64,000 nucleotides of DNA from the NCBI GenBank assembly GCA_026260175.1, contig JAKCWW010000071.1, forward strand, positions 72,749 to 136,748, in the 5' to 3' direction. The notes beneath the pieces were generated by a model, which was given only the letters and a program-made list of their open reading frames with translations, made no database searches and was not told the origin of the DNA. Made by a program: the position numbers and the translations under genes. The stretch comes from Reticulitermes lucifugus (lineage: Eukaryota; Arthropoda; Insecta; Blattodea; Rhinotermitidae). Below, in pieces: positions 35,706 to 47,070 of the stretch. The number at the start of each line of letters is the position of its first letter. The first letter of the stretch is position 1.

Positions 35706-35755
35706 AGAAGGACATGACGAAGCTAATAGGCGCCTTCCGCAACTATGTGAACACG
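35600..35755 (-). repeat. Dispersed repeat with embedded (CAGA)n tract
   Basis: On the plus strand a (CAGA)n run (about 35672-35708) is followed by 'GGACATGACGAAGCTAATAGGCGCCTTCCGCAA...GTGAACACGCCTAA'. The copy at 48230-48480 has the same arrangement with a second (CAGA)n. On the minus strand the shared part continues as 'AAATCTGTCGAGCAAATCCAAGTT' and 'TTTTAAAAT'. Because the flanks as well as the microsatellite are shared, this is a transposed repeat and not independent slippage. LINE 3' UTR origin is a guess. Confidence 0.72.
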
Positions 35756-36177
35756 CCTAAAAATAATACGACAAAAAATTGCCTTTCACTGCGAGTACTT
35801 CACATATAATTCCTAAACACAAAGTCTATTAAAATACAGCAGTCTTCAGAATACCATTTGTAGGTTACAAAACAGAATCGGAATTTCTCACATGTGTAAC
35901 GTAGCATAGAATACGACCGGCAGAAGTGGCGCTCTGGAACGGCAAATAGGCGAACCGCTGCACAAAGCCGCCTACTGCTACTGGAACACGAATTAAAATG
36001 GAAATGTATACTGAGACGGCTAAAGGGGCGTGGTATTAATGACGTCATTTTCACGTCTCCATTTAATGAGACAAAAACCATACAGCATCCCACAAACCTC
36101 AGCCCGCAGATCAGAACACAAGAGAGGAACAAAGTCTTTGCGACATTTGAGTTCCTAACAGCGGTGCTAAACATTGA
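35756..36177. other. Intergenic DNA with an unrecognised minus-strand frame
   Basis: Most of a 149-codon minus frame (35800-36249) lies here, overlapping the foldback element at its 5' end. Its sequence (CSSSSRRLCAAVRLFAVPER in the middle) is not one I recognise. It has no obvious splice signals and probably reflects chance or repeat sequence. Confidence 0.4.
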
Positions 36178-36345
36178 AGTCTTCTGAGATGTTACGCAGC
36201 TCGACTGGTAGTTACTGATGTTTTTGAAAGGCGTAGTGCTTCCATCCAAGAGTAATCATTTAACGGACTACTTTGCCTTGAAGATGGAAGCACTACGCTC
36301 CGCCGAAAACTCAGAAACTATTTCCCACTTGATACTACGTAGTCT
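36178..36345. mobile_element. Foldback element family F, two-armed copy
   Basis: A hairpin centred near 36262. The inner arms are GGCGTAGTGCTTCCATC (36230-36250) and its inverse GATGGAAGCACTACGC (36279-36295). Outward, the left arm continues to 'GATGTTACGCAGCTCGACTGG' and 'CTTCTGAGATG' (36180-36212), matching the family's middle module (TTCTGGGATGT.GCGCCG). The right arm continues as the inverse in decayed form to about 36345. The sense-strand pseudo-peptide KMEALRSAENSETIS is the recurrent hallmark. No coding capacity; part of a family with about seven insertions in this window. Confidence 0.78.
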
Positions 36346-36509
36346 CAAAAAACTTACATCTTCAACATATTTTTGTCTCCTTTTTGTCATCTTAGTGTCA
36401 TGAAGACACCGAGAAGATATGCAGACCATTTATGCCTATGAAATGCATTCAAGGGGTATCCAGTTACAATTTTGGCCGTAAAAAAATTTTAGTTTCCTCC
36501 CAGATGACT
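36346..36509. other. Short spacer
   Basis: Between a foldback and a SINE; nothing seen. Confidence 0.5.
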
Positions 36510-36760
36510 TGCAACGGGCTGGCCGGCTGGATCGAAACCCGGTGGGGGCCAGATTTACCGTGCCTGTCCAGACCGGCCCCGAGGCCCACCCAGCTTCCTG
36601 TACAATGGTTACCGGGTCAGTTTCCCAGTGGTAAACGGCCGAGACCTGGCGAAGACCACCCACCGCCTTCTAGCATCAAAGTTGCGAATGGGTAGATTTA
36701 TACCTCTACCTCTGTGCCTGCATAGGCATGTCATTGGGTTACCTTTACCTTTACCTTAAC
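36510..36760 (+). repeat. SINE family A copy with (TTTACC)n tail
   Basis: A degraded tRNA-like head ends in GGATCGAAACCCGGTGGGGGC (B box), followed by 'CAGACCGGCCCCGAGGCCCACCCAGC', 'GGTTACCGGGTCAGTTTCCC', 'TAAACGGCCGAGACCTGGCGAAG', 'CACCCACCGCCTTCTAGC' and the tail TTACCTTTACCTTTACCTTA (36737-36757). The hexamer tail is the clearest 3' end of family A in the window. Confidence 0.83.
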
Positions 36761-39659
36761 CGTTCCCTCCGAATACACTGATAGTACTTAACATCAAATA
36801 CACAATGATCACCCCATCCGAAAACTTTACCACTACATCCACATAATCATCTTCCTGCCTCATCCAATAATTGTCTTATTTTTTGTACAATTGTTTTTAT
36901 ACATATCCATATACACAAAAGACACTTATTGGTTTACGGAATAAAGATCACAAAAATATTGATTAAAAGAGGAACGTACTTCACAATAGCTTCGCACTGT
37001 AATCTATCGTTACACGTTTATTGCGATATGCCAAGTTTGGCCGCAACGCAGTTTGCGCGACACTAGAGCAGCACAGGTACATGCACATGAGGCTGAAGGT
37101 GAACGACAGTTTAAAAGATTTTACGGAGAACGGAGACTCATAACCAACTGAAACTAATCTATTGTAATCAGATGAACACACGTAATACGCTATCAAATAT
37201 AAAAAGTACTTTCTTCTAAGGATGGCCTAGTGGATTCCCTACAATCAATAGTTCTCTGTGTCGCTAATTGAAAACGCTCGCTGCTTTCTTTCAGGTAGTC
37301 AGCAGTGTTACTACCGTACGTTGGACTTGATAAATAAAAATACTGATTTGCCTCAGTTACCTCCTAAGGTGTGGCTCCCGAACCTCGTCTAGCTGACCAT
37401 CCCTGTAATAAAACTTTTAAAATATCGGCCTCTAAACAAGCATTGTATAACCTCCGTTTCTGTAACAATTGTTGGAAATTTAACTCAGAACATGGAGACC
37501 ACAAGAAATACAGGCCTATATGTAACTATGAATTCAGCAACAAAGACATAGTTGTAGCCACATATGCCTATGTTTTGTATTGTGGGAAACTATGAGGTAA
37601 TGTTTCATTTATTCTGTACTACACGAGATGTACAAAATTATGTCACTGAGCTATATGTAATGTTTTAATACTGCACGCATTCTTCCTCTCGGTTCAATGA
37701 TATAACTTTTTATTTCCTATAACAACATCTAAGTAAATTCTTACTTTGTAACTGCAATTACACGTATATTACATTAACTCTAGAAGCAGGTTTAATAATC
37801 TTCACAAAGAGTAAGAACAATGCACTTTCACTTCTTAACACACAAGAAATTTAGTGAAATGCGAGAAAAAATCACTCGTTAGTTATAATTAATGTTCTAA
37901 AAATTAAATGGAATAATGTAGGCCCAATATATTGCTTATAATAGACCTATTTACAGTCACGGCTCGAACAGTTATACTGTAAATTCATAATGGATACTCC
38001 TTCCACGTTTTAAGCCGTGCATAGCTACCTACGGACGAAACAGCGGTAGACAAATTTCACTTTATGTATTATACTTAAAACGGTGTCCTAGCAACCACCA
38101 GACAAATAGATCAAAATAATAAGTATACATAAGCCATTTATATTACATAGATAAGATTTCCTGCAACTATATTAAGGAACTTGAAACAATGCACCACACA
38201 TATATTTTACAGATATTTCATTCTGGTTTAATAATTTCTATTATTTCTATCGTCATTATTACGCCCCTTTCACATTCCTTTGCGTTACAGTCTTAATCAC
38301 AATAATATGAGAAATAATAACCTCTTTATTACTGTATATAACCATTCATATGCAGACTTATCTGATCAAAAGAAATCAAAATAATAATACAATGTATAAC
38401 ACACAACAAGCTGCATTATTGCGTATTTGAAGAACTTATTCCTTTGAATAAAGTTCAATGTGAACATCATTGTAGACACGATTGTAATGTGACGCAACAA
38501 TTTTAAAGAATGAATAAGAAGAAATAATTCCAAACTTAATGACCAGCTGCACATTTAAAAATTAAAACACGAAACGTCAATTATCCGACAACGGAGCACA
38601 AAACACAACAAGATTGACACCCGTTAGCAGGACTGGTTAGTAAAATATTACCAGTTGGATCCAATAATGTAAATCTCTCTTTTACACATACCGTGGACCT
38701 GCTAGACAATTAATCAACTGTTGTAACATGGACGCACGATGCCCGCTGCTATAACAATGGAAAGTGATTAAACACGTGACTTCAGATGTGTCCACCAGGA
38801 TGCGCTGTGTGCACTATTGCCAGGGAGAACTGCACTCAGAATTAATACCACAATGCTCGATACACTCGTTCCTCTAGAAATGGTCAGCACCAGCTCACTT
38901 TGTGTTAACCTTCTGTTACTTAATACGATGTGGCTCTGAATTAAAAAGCCGCTAGATAGCACCATAAACCAGGGGAATGCTTCGTATGCGTCTGCATTAT
39001 TATTGCAATGTCAGTAAATGGCTGACGTAAACAACACAAATGTACGATGAAAGCATGTGAAACTACCAGAAAAAAAATTATTCCATTTAAAAATGAGCTT
39101 AGGAGAAAATATATGTATCATGTGCGCTTTATAACGTACTGCGTAACCAACTGGCCCTTCAGCTATGATGCATGGTTTTTGTACGAACGTAACGAGCACG
39201 CTTATGAGTACGCTTTGTACATGTAGACAATTTTTATTACAATTCAAAGCGTCCTGTACAGAATATCTAAACCTAGAAATTTATTTTTAAATAGAATATA
39301 TTAAATATACATGAAGTCAGTTACGTGTTTGACTATAACACTAGTTCTTGTTAATTTACAAAGTCTGCACATTTGAAAGCAAGTTATGATGTATGGAAGG
39401 CAAATTATATTACTGTCTTTCCCTAGGTCATACATTTCATTATTACAGTTTCCAAAGTTTGTAACGTTATGGCATGGACAGTGCCGTGTATAAATATCCG
39501 TCTGCCTTTGTGGTTTCATATTGGTCTAATAATAGTTTAATTAGGGACACACTTCGTAGATACTTAGTGCTTTCCGTAGTCTGACAGTTTAATCTTCTGT
39601 GAGAGGAGTCGCAGAGAAATTGCAGCGTCTCTACACAAGACTCTACACTAAGAGAACGC
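36761..39659. other. Intergenic or intronic DNA, no gene seen
   Basis: About 2.9 kb of AT-rich sequence. Frames of 61-78 codons on both strands (for example 37371-37595 plus, 39011-39247 minus) are not recognised and lack convincing splice pairs. No family repeat detected. Confidence 0.55.
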
Positions 39660-39935
39660 TGAAGGCCGTGCCATGACTCAGGTGGTGAGTCGCCTGCCTC
39701 TCACCGCAGAGGCCCGGGTCATCCATGTGGGATTTGTGGTGGACAACCTGGCACTGGGACAGGTTTTTCCCCGAGTACTTCGGTTGTACCCTGTCAATTT
39801 TATGCCACCGGTGCTCTATTACAAGGAAAAACGAAAAAAAAACTGATCATCTTCATCAGAGAGTTGCACAATAAGCCTCAAGGCTACGGTGCGTCCGTAG
39901 CATCTGCTGCGGGGTACTTCACCACAAAAAAAAAG
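39660..39935 (+). repeat. SINE family B, full-length copy with A-rich tail
   Basis: Head GGCCGTGCCATGACTCAGGT (A-box-like) then 'GGTGAGTCGCCTGCCTCTCACCGCAGAGGCC'. The B-box zone is shortened by a deletion near 39718. The body has 'CATGTGGGATTTGTGGTGGACAA', 'GGCACTGGGACAGGTTTTTCCCCGAGTACTTCGG', 'TGCACAATAAGCCTCAAGGCTACGGTGCGTCCGTAGC' and 'TCTGCTGCGGGG', ending in a nine-base A run at 39926-39934. Confidence 0.88.
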
Positions 39936-40012
39936 AGAACGCTGCAGTAATAGAGAACTTTTATCGTGTTAAGCATATAACTTAAAGTTCATATTTTACA
40001 CACCGTGTGGCT
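39936..40012. other. Short spacer
   Basis: AT-rich spacer between a SINE and a foldback element. Confidence 0.5.
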
Positions 40013-40264
40013 TGTTGATGTGGTGTTGCAGGGTCTAACTGCCTTTATTCACTTTTTCTGGTACAGGCATACGAGTTTCGGCGTTTTAGTCGGCTTTACG
40101 AACACGTGGACAAGGAGTGACTAAAAATGAGTACAGTGTCAAGGGCAGTACTAGGCATGCACGAAACAAGGGCACTGAATATGGCGTAAAAAACGCCGAA
40201 GAGTTCATTACTATACCAAAAAAGACGTGCATAAAGGCAGCTGGACACCGCAACACCACAACAT
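40013..40264. mobile_element. Foldback element, separate family (GGTGTTGC arms)
   Basis: The left arm 40013-40092 (TTGATGTGGTGTTGCAGGGT, CTGCCTTTATTCAC, GGTACAGGCA, TTTCGGCGTTTTAGTCGGC) pairs with the inverse of the right arm 40183-40264 (ATGTTGTGGTGTTGCGGTGT, CTGCCTTTATGCACG, GGTATAGTAA, CTTCGGCGTTTTTTACGCC). The arms are about 80 bp and roughly 75% alike by eye. The 90-bp centre is unique. No coding capacity and no second copy in the window. Arm sequence differs from family F and from the 19430 element. Confidence 0.82.
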
Positions 40265-40794
40265 ATAATTTAAAAAGTTCCCGAAGTGCTTAAAATGAAT
40301 AAACAATTAAAGTGCGAAGTTATTTAAACTTATTTAGCACAAACAGTTCTCCTTACGGGAATGGAGGCGAGTACCTCATAAACAGAAATCCCAAGTATTC
40401 CTACTGAAGTTTGAAAACCAAACAGCCTAAAAATTCAAGAAGTTGATAATATAACGTAACTTAAAAATGTGCGGGATCATGCAAACTTTTAGGCGATTCC
40501 CTTAATTTGACAGTGTTGGGTCAGTTCTGATACGCACACCTCAGTTAGCTACGTTCAATGGAAGAGAGATGAGGTTACGTTATAAAACTAACTGTACTTA
40601 CAGTAATTAAACTGAACACACACATAACACAGAATGTTCTTCCAAGCACAAGCAAGACATAACATCAATATCCACCACAAAACAGAAATAACTGCCCACA
40701 ATCCAGCCTATAATTCCTCAAACAATTCTGACTCTTTACTATACGGTACTAGGTACCAGAATAACGCTACACCACGCTACAAGCTTTGATATCT
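40265..40794. other. Intergenic or intronic DNA, no gene seen
   Basis: Nothing recognised. Confidence 0.55.
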
Positions 40795-40940
40795 TCGTGG
40801 AGGTATAGCTTTATCTTCGCCATTAGACCAAGTTTCCTGGTCAGCCTCACGACTCGGTCGCTCTACCCCCAGGGAACAAACCTCCCGGTATCCTTTGGAC
40901 AGGATACTCGGTAGGCCCGCAGCCTGTTTAGATGCTGTGG
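40795..40940 (-). repeat. SINE family A, reversed and diverged fragment
   Basis: On the minus strand 'ATACCGGGAGGTTTGTTCCC', 'TAGAGCGACCGAGTCGTGAGGCTGACC' and 'AAGCTATACCTCCACG' parallel the middle of family A ('ACCAGGGTTCTTTCCCGG', 'TAAAGCGGACGAAGCGTGAAG', 'GGAGCTATACCTG'). The pseudo-frame reads VERPSREADQETWSNGEDK in the position of REVNQSLPSSAE elsewhere. More diverged than the other copies. Confidence 0.5.
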
Positions 40941-41612
40941 TAAAAATAAATATTTGGAACAACTAAATTTTTAAATTTGCCCATCTTCCAGCTTACAAAA
41001 AATATAAAAATTTAATTTCTGACAAAGGGCTTATCTACGTTCTCTGGTAAAAAGGACAGGAAAATGCCTATTTAGTTGGACTCGGCATTTAACGCTATTC
41101 CCAACCTCCGTGCGACGTATGTCAGCAACCACGATACGCCTAAAGGCAGATAACACTGAACAACAGTGAAAATGCTTCGGAGGTGAAAGTAGCAAATCTT
41201 TACTAATTTAGGGCCGCTGAGCACGAATGTGACAATTACGATTGTTAATTGGCTCTACTTTCAAAGATCTGGTTTGGGCCCAATTTCTACACTTTAAACT
41301 GTTTTTGGCGTTGAGCGGCTTAAAGCAACGATCTGGCGAATCTTAACGCGAAGAGAATGATCAGTCAGCATCCAGGCATTGCATCAGCCTACTTGCTGTT
41401 CATCAGAAGGGTGAAGCAGTGCAGCGGGGCAAAGTGGATGGTGAAATCAGCTCCAGGTATTGCCACTCTCAACGTTTTGCATTTCAGTTCCCTCCAGGGA
41501 GTTGCATTGTACACACGTGTGTTTCTCATTTCAAAAAGTCGTCTTTCGCAGCGTCAAGTGTTATAAATGCCTTAAAAGTTTCATACAGCCGTTTCTTGGC
41601 CGAACCTTAATA
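40941..41612. other. 5' flank of the decayed gene copy
   Basis: Overlapping plus frames (41357-41566, 41419-41610, and the 5' part of 41460-41813) run into the gene copy that starts near 41613. The in-frame stretch before the homologous region (41460-41612) contains VKCYKCLKSFIQPFLGR. It could be an N-terminal extension or chance read-through. I see no clear promoter. Confidence 0.4.
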
Positions 41613-43000
41613 AGGCTGCAGCGAAAGTGCGTGAACAGTGCAGATAATTTTTGTTATATTTGTGGGGAGGTGACGTTTTCATCACAGAAGCGTGCAATAA
41701 CCCTGATCATCAGGAAAGCCTACCATCTTTACTTTGGATGCCAGACTGGGAACCAGGACAAGAGCTGGGCCCCGCACATATGCTGTAATATTTGTGCAGC
41801 AAACCTTCGATAGTGGTTGAGCCGCAAAAGACGATAAATGCCTTTGACCATACCCATGGTGTGAAGAGTGCAGATAAATCATATCAGTGACTGTTACTTC
41901 TGCATGGTGCCTCCCCTCCGGCAAGGTATTTCGAAGAAGAAAAAGTGGACCTTACGCTATCCGAATATACCATCTGCTATGCGGCCAGTACCTCACGGTG
42001 AAGGACTTCCCGTTCCAGAACCTCCAGAAATAGTTACACTGGAATCGGAAAAAGAAGAGGATGAAATTTGTGATATATCTGAGCCATCAACACGAAAAGA
42101 TCATGAGTTCGCACACAACGTAATGTCTGCTGAACCACACAGGATCACACAGAATGAATTAAACGATCTCGTCAGAGATCTGGAACTTCCGAAGGGTAAA
42201 GCAGAACTGTTGGCGTCGAGACTACAACAGTGGAATCTCCTCGATGACAATGTGAAAGTGTCTGCGTTCCTTTCCCGCCAAAAACGTATGGCTCAATTAT
42301 TTTTAAGAAGGAAGGTAACCCTGTCGCCTGCAACGATGTTGATAGTCTGATGACAGCCCTGAATATTAATTATAAGCCTGAGGAATGGAGACTGTTTATA
42401 GACTCATCTAAGTCAAGTCTGAAAGCTCTTCTGCGTCATAATGGCAACGTGCTGCCATTAATTCCAGTTGGTTATGCAGTCAATATGAAGGAATCATATA
42501 ACAACATGAAGCTTCTTTTAAACTGCGTAAACTACAAGTAGTACCAATGGCAGCTTTGTGGAGACTTGAGAGTTGTGGCTGTATTGCTTGGACTGCAGAA
42601 GGGCTACACGAAGTTTTGCTGTTTCTTATGTGCATGGGACAGTCCGGCAAAGACTTCCCATTACAAGAGGAGGGACTGGCCTTCCCGACAATCACTGAAA
42701 CCGGGAACAAAGAATGTACAGCACCTACCGCTGGTTGAATCCAGCAACATTTTGCTGCCTCCTCTGCACATCAAACTAGGACTCATGAAGAACTTCGTTA
42801 AGGCTACGGAACAGACAGGGCCAGCGTTTAGGTACCTCGCTGAGAAATTCCCAGGAATCAGTACTGCAAAAATCAAGGAGGGCGTTTTCACCGGTCCTCA
42901 GATCCGCAAGCTCTTCAGAGACGAACAGTTCGACCACATTCTCAGTGGCAACGAGAAGAGGGCGTGGAATGATTTCCGTCTTGTAGCAACCAACTTATGA
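41613..43000 (+). pseudogene. Broken copy of a multi-copy arthropod gene, unknown function
   Basis: I recognise this as one of a repeated arthropod gene family that I recall as 'uncharacterized' proteins, probably carried by a mobile element. The N-terminal part has paired cysteines (CYICGEVTF, then CCNICAANL, then CYFCMVPP), a zinc-finger-like C-x2-C arrangement about 50 residues apart. An acidic linker (ESEKEEDEICDIS) follows. The C-terminal part has EEWRLFIDSSKSSLKALLRH, FCCFLCAWDS, HIKLGLMKNFVKA and FTGPQIRKLFRDEQFDHI. Breaks: stops at 41811-41813, 41835-41837 and 41862-41864; a frame change near 42297-42304 at a T-run (the correct frame continues as KKEGNPVACNDVDSLM); a stop at 42539-42541; and an end at 42998-43000 short of the family's usual C-terminus, where similarity stops. 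Frames at 42547-42738 (plus) and on the minus strand are shadows. Confidence 0.82.
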
Positions 43001-44877
43001 AGGAGGTATACGGCGTTTATAATATACCTTCATAAACTTATGTGCATTTGTTGGTTCTGACTTCGTACCTAACTGCTCAGTGGACGGTTATGGGTCATTT
43101 GAAATTGGTTACAGTAAGAAACATTTGGAAACCACACATTGAGACTTTTTATCAGATCAGTAACTATCGGGTTTCGAAATATGACCCTGCAACATCGAGT
43201 TAGTTTCGTGATATTATTAATTTATTTATTTTTATTTTATGCCTGGTCATATTTCTGTTCAAAAGTCACTTTCTCCATCCCCAACGACATCACACATTCA
43301 GGTTCCTCTTCTAGTCTATGCACATTTCCACTCGCTCAATTTTAATAATCCTCCAACAGCTTCGCCCTTACTCCTGCACAATTCAACCTGCGCCAAACAA
43401 CTCCAGGCCTCTCTTCTTCAATAACACCAAGACAGCAGTGGTTTAATGTGTCAGAAGAGCCACTGCACTGTCTTCGCGACGACGTAAGTTCTAACAACAC
43501 TCTACACCATTACTCCACTCCCAACTGCAGCACAAAGTCAGTCCAATTAGGAACCGACCTAAAGCGACCAAGCTAAAGAGTTACAGCTCTTACCAACTCC
43601 GAACAAATTTTAGTCACTTCAAAGTGCTCAGGATTGTCCGTTACACTGTTCATTCTTTATAGGTCAAATTCCCATCGAAGTGGCTCCTAGAGTAGCTAAA
43701 TCCTTTGGTTTTCTTTGATGTTGTGCATCCCATTGTGTTTACAGTTCAGTAGTTTGAAGTAACTAATATTACCGTCTGCAAAACTTAACTGTAGTTAGGT
43801 AAGTACATATTCACGTTAAACAGCTACATATTTCAACCGACATGCGGTCATCTTCAGGTTGTACGCTTTCCACAAGATCGTAGTTTTATAATTATCTGCC
43901 AACACATATTCGTGTGTTGGAGATTGAGATCTCGATCTTAACTAAATTCATACAAATCTATATGATTTAGAATTTTATTTAAGGAAGTAAAATTACATAG
44001 CTAAGTGTCCAAAGATTTCTTCTAGATGATTAGCGATACATGTTGTTTATAAATTAAGTTCAGATTTTGCAGGTACGGAAAATAATATGAAAGCTGTCTT
44101 TATGCATTTTTATTCATGAATGTGCTACATCCATTTTCTTAGTTATGAACATTGTCCTCCGCATTCTACACGACTCACTGATCTTTCGACTGTGACTTCG
44201 TAGAACATAAGATAAGTAATTTAACCAAAGGTTTTTCAACAGGTGATAATATATATTCTGGAATTTTCTATAGCCATTTATTTCCTGCAGTCTGGAGAGA
44301 GCTGCATCAGAGGAGCGCAGAAACAGTAATACGATATCAAATTCCCAACCAATTGATGCATGTTTAACTGAGGTATAGAAGCAGACACAAACGTTCAGAA
44401 ACGTACCAGAGTTGAGTGAGGTGTGAGAAAGCTGTTTCCTACATTTCGAAACTTATAAATTATACATAAGATGTAACGAGCTAGCTTCGCTACTGTGCTA
44501 GATGCCGGGAACAGCTATGTATGATATTAACAACGGTACGTTGTCTGACAAGTCATACCGCCAGACCATATATTCATAAAACTCATCTTCCAAAACTAGT
44601 ACCTCATGAAACAGGCTTTCCCTTGGTCGACTTATCTGAAAGTAATTCCTTTTAATACACAGTTTAAAAACACACGAAAGGATTGAAATTCGATTTACAC
44701 GACGGAAAGCAAAACTTTATTCTGCCACACCTGTCACAGTGCCCGTAAGACACAGGGTCGAGGAAACTTTCAGGGATAATTCAAAGCGTATTATCTTTTT
44801 TGAAACGTTTACAAACACGTATTTTCCTCGAAAAAGCAAAGTCGCTCTTCTAGGACGGCTTAATCCTAAATATTAAA
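43001..44877. other. Intergenic or intronic DNA, no gene seen
   Basis: No gene. At 43815-43860 'ACATATTTCAACCGACATGCGGTCATCTTCAGG' has the layout of a foldback inner arm (TTTC...CCGAC..GCGGTCATCTTCAGG) with no visible partner. Confidence 0.5.
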
Positions 44878-45200
44878 GCGTTGTGATCCTCCGAAACGTC
44901 GATAAATATTTACCTTTTGACACGGCATAATGCCCCACAATTCTTGAATCGTCAGCAACACCGCCGTGAGAACCTCAAATGTCGCAAAGTTCCCGTTACT
45001 TTGCGACTTAATAATTCAAGGAGAATTGAACGGCCTATTTTGATTCCCCTCTGAACCTCTTTCATCCGGTGCACAAGCCTGTTTCCACAGACGAATAATA
45101 TAATTGTTCTCTTATCTATGCCTACATTGTGAGATTTCTGGTTTCCGCCGCGGTGTAGTTGAGGTCTTCGTTCTTCTGGGACCTTACGCGGCGTTGGTTG
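44878..45200. mobile_element. Foldback element family F, separated arms
   Basis: The left half (44878-44985) reads in sense 'CCTCCGAAACGTCGATAAA', 'CACAATTCTTGAATCGTCAGCAACACC' and 'GCCGTGAGAACCTCAAATG'. The right part (45129-45200) is the inverted outer and middle module: 'GAGATTTCTGGTTTCCGCC', 'GCGGTGTAGTTGAGG' and 'TCTTCGTTCTTCTGGGACC'. The two outer modules align as an inverted repeat of about 50 bp about 145 bp apart. The 77-codon plus frame at 45104-45337 is an artefact. Confidence 0.7.
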
Positions 45201-45547
45201 GTAGTTACGTAGTAGTTAATGACGCTTCGGTACAACATATCAGTCCCATTTTCAAGAGTCAAACAGTGCAAGAATGTCTAACGTATCTCACTAACCGATA
45301 CAAGGATTTCTCGGTACTTGATGGTTTAATCACTTGAACAAGAAATCCCATGATTGCCTTTTAATCTAAAGTAAGTTACCACGTTCACGAAATTCCACAA
45401 TTGTATCGCATAATGAGCTAGCGCAGACAGACGTATCATACTTCTGTCTAAGGTCTGCTCTAATACTACACTCCCATCTACGCTCAGACCCACAAAGTCG
45501 CCTCTTATATTCAGATTAAAATCGTACATGTGTATATGTGTTGCATC
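45201..45547. other. Short intergenic stretch, no gene seen
   Basis: Nothing recognised; an 81-codon minus frame (45326-45571) runs into the SINE. Confidence 0.5.
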
Positions 45548-45845
45548 GGGTCGGGACAGCGCAGTCGGCATAGTAACTCGTCTGCAGGCAAAGACCGAGA
45601 TGTCGTGGTTTGATTCCCGGCAGGCAGCATGGAATTTTTCTTTTCTCTAAAAGGTCTATACAGGCCCTATGACGCGATCAGCCCCTACTCAAAGGGCACA
45701 AGGGACTCTTTCTCCAGAGGTAAAGCGGCCGATGCGTGTAACTCACCACCTATCTCTATCCAGTGCAAAGGTTAAAAATTAGTGGAGATTCACCTCCAAT
45801 CCACATGCCTTCACAGCGTGCACAGGGCCCATTTATTTTCTACTT
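45548..45845 (+). repeat. SINE family A with tRNA-like head
   Basis: Head (45548-45630) 'GGGTCGGGACAGCGCAGTCGGCATAG...' with B box GTGGTTTGATTCCCGGCAGG, then 'TCTCTAAAAGGTCTATACAGGCCC', 'AGGGCACAAGGGACTCTTTCTCC', 'AGGTAAAGCGGCCGATGCGTG', 'CCACCTATCTCTATCCAGTGC' and 'ATGCCTTCACAGCGTGCACAGGG'. One of the two copies that keep a good internal pol III promoter region. Confidence 0.85.
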
Positions 45846-47070
45846 TTTAGGTTTTATCTCCCTCTATGCACTACACTTCCTGTGTGTCTCATGTAGCCGA
45901 CGGTATCTGGCTCAATTCCAGGCAAGCAAATTCGAGTAAATTAATATGTTTCTGTAGCATTTGTCGAGTCATGTGAAGGCAGGTGTTCGTTGGACCAAGC
46001 ACGTTTCACCCAGAAACGGGGATACTACACACCTGCTATGGCCCACTTGCTTTAAACTTCCTAACAGCTCTCGATTTTCAACGTTCCGCTCGAATTGACA
46101 AATAAATTTGATGTGACAACCAAAACTACTAAAAATAGCAGAAAGTAGTATCCCCAGACATAGCCCTACGTCACTGTCCTGTTATTCTTTTAATTTCTCA
46201 AAATTATGAAGGCATAAAACTGCACGTTTGTCAAAATGAACATAGCACCATTTTAAACTTAAGCCACCTGCACAAAATATCATTAGTGTTGTTCTGTTCG
46301 CACAAGTTCGGACGACTACCGCGTTAGCATCGTTGATGACAAGGAATTCAAAGAGGAAGGTAAATTTTCGCGTCCAGTGACATACTCTTTACACATAATT
46401 GTATAAAATAGGACATTATATGACATGTAGATTTAGAAATAGAAACAAAATCAGCTCGTTAACAACTTTTCTTCCAACTTTGCAAGATAGATACAGTAAT
46501 CGCAGAAAATTTGTATTTTGTTAAATTATCTTCAGAGCGTCAAATATTTTCAGACACCCTGTCCCTTCTCAGACTACGAATATATTCAGAGTTAAAGGGC
46601 AGGCTTTAAATGTTCTGTTCCAGTCGCTTTTATGAGACACTGAATTTAAGACGACTTCATATCGCTCTTTCCATATACCATTCGACAGTGCTCCGCCGTT
46701 CCCAAATCACATCACGTGTTGTTTTAAGACCCTTAAATTGGGGGAAGGCTACGATATTTCCTTCTGAAGTTACTTTCAACGTTGCAGCTTTAATTTACGT
46801 AAGCTTGACGCCGACAACTAAGTAGCATTTTCTTCATATTTTGGGAAAAAAGGAATATTATCTGGTTAACTTTTAAAATATTTCTCTTGTATCGTTCCTT
46901 ATAAGATGAAAGCAGACAGCGTGAATCTGAATATCACATCGTGTATATATATGCCTACATTCACACATAAATACATAATATAAAACCTACCTTATACACA
47001 CACACAAACCCAAACAAAGACATTACATATAATATATTAAAATTGCTCCCCCCTCCCCAAACACACACAC
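45846..47070. other. Intergenic or intronic DNA, no gene seen
   Basis: No gene supported. Short CA runs at 46995-47005 and 47059-47070 flank C-rich sequence next to the mariner fragment. Confidence 0.55.

Noticed and set aside
35800-36249. 149-codon minus-strand frame
   Set aside because: Overlaps the foldback arm, lacks recognised similarity and splice context. Kept only as a note.
41682-42891. Minus-strand frames opposite the decayed gene copy
   Set aside because: Shadows of the plus-strand coding sequence, which has recognisable motifs.
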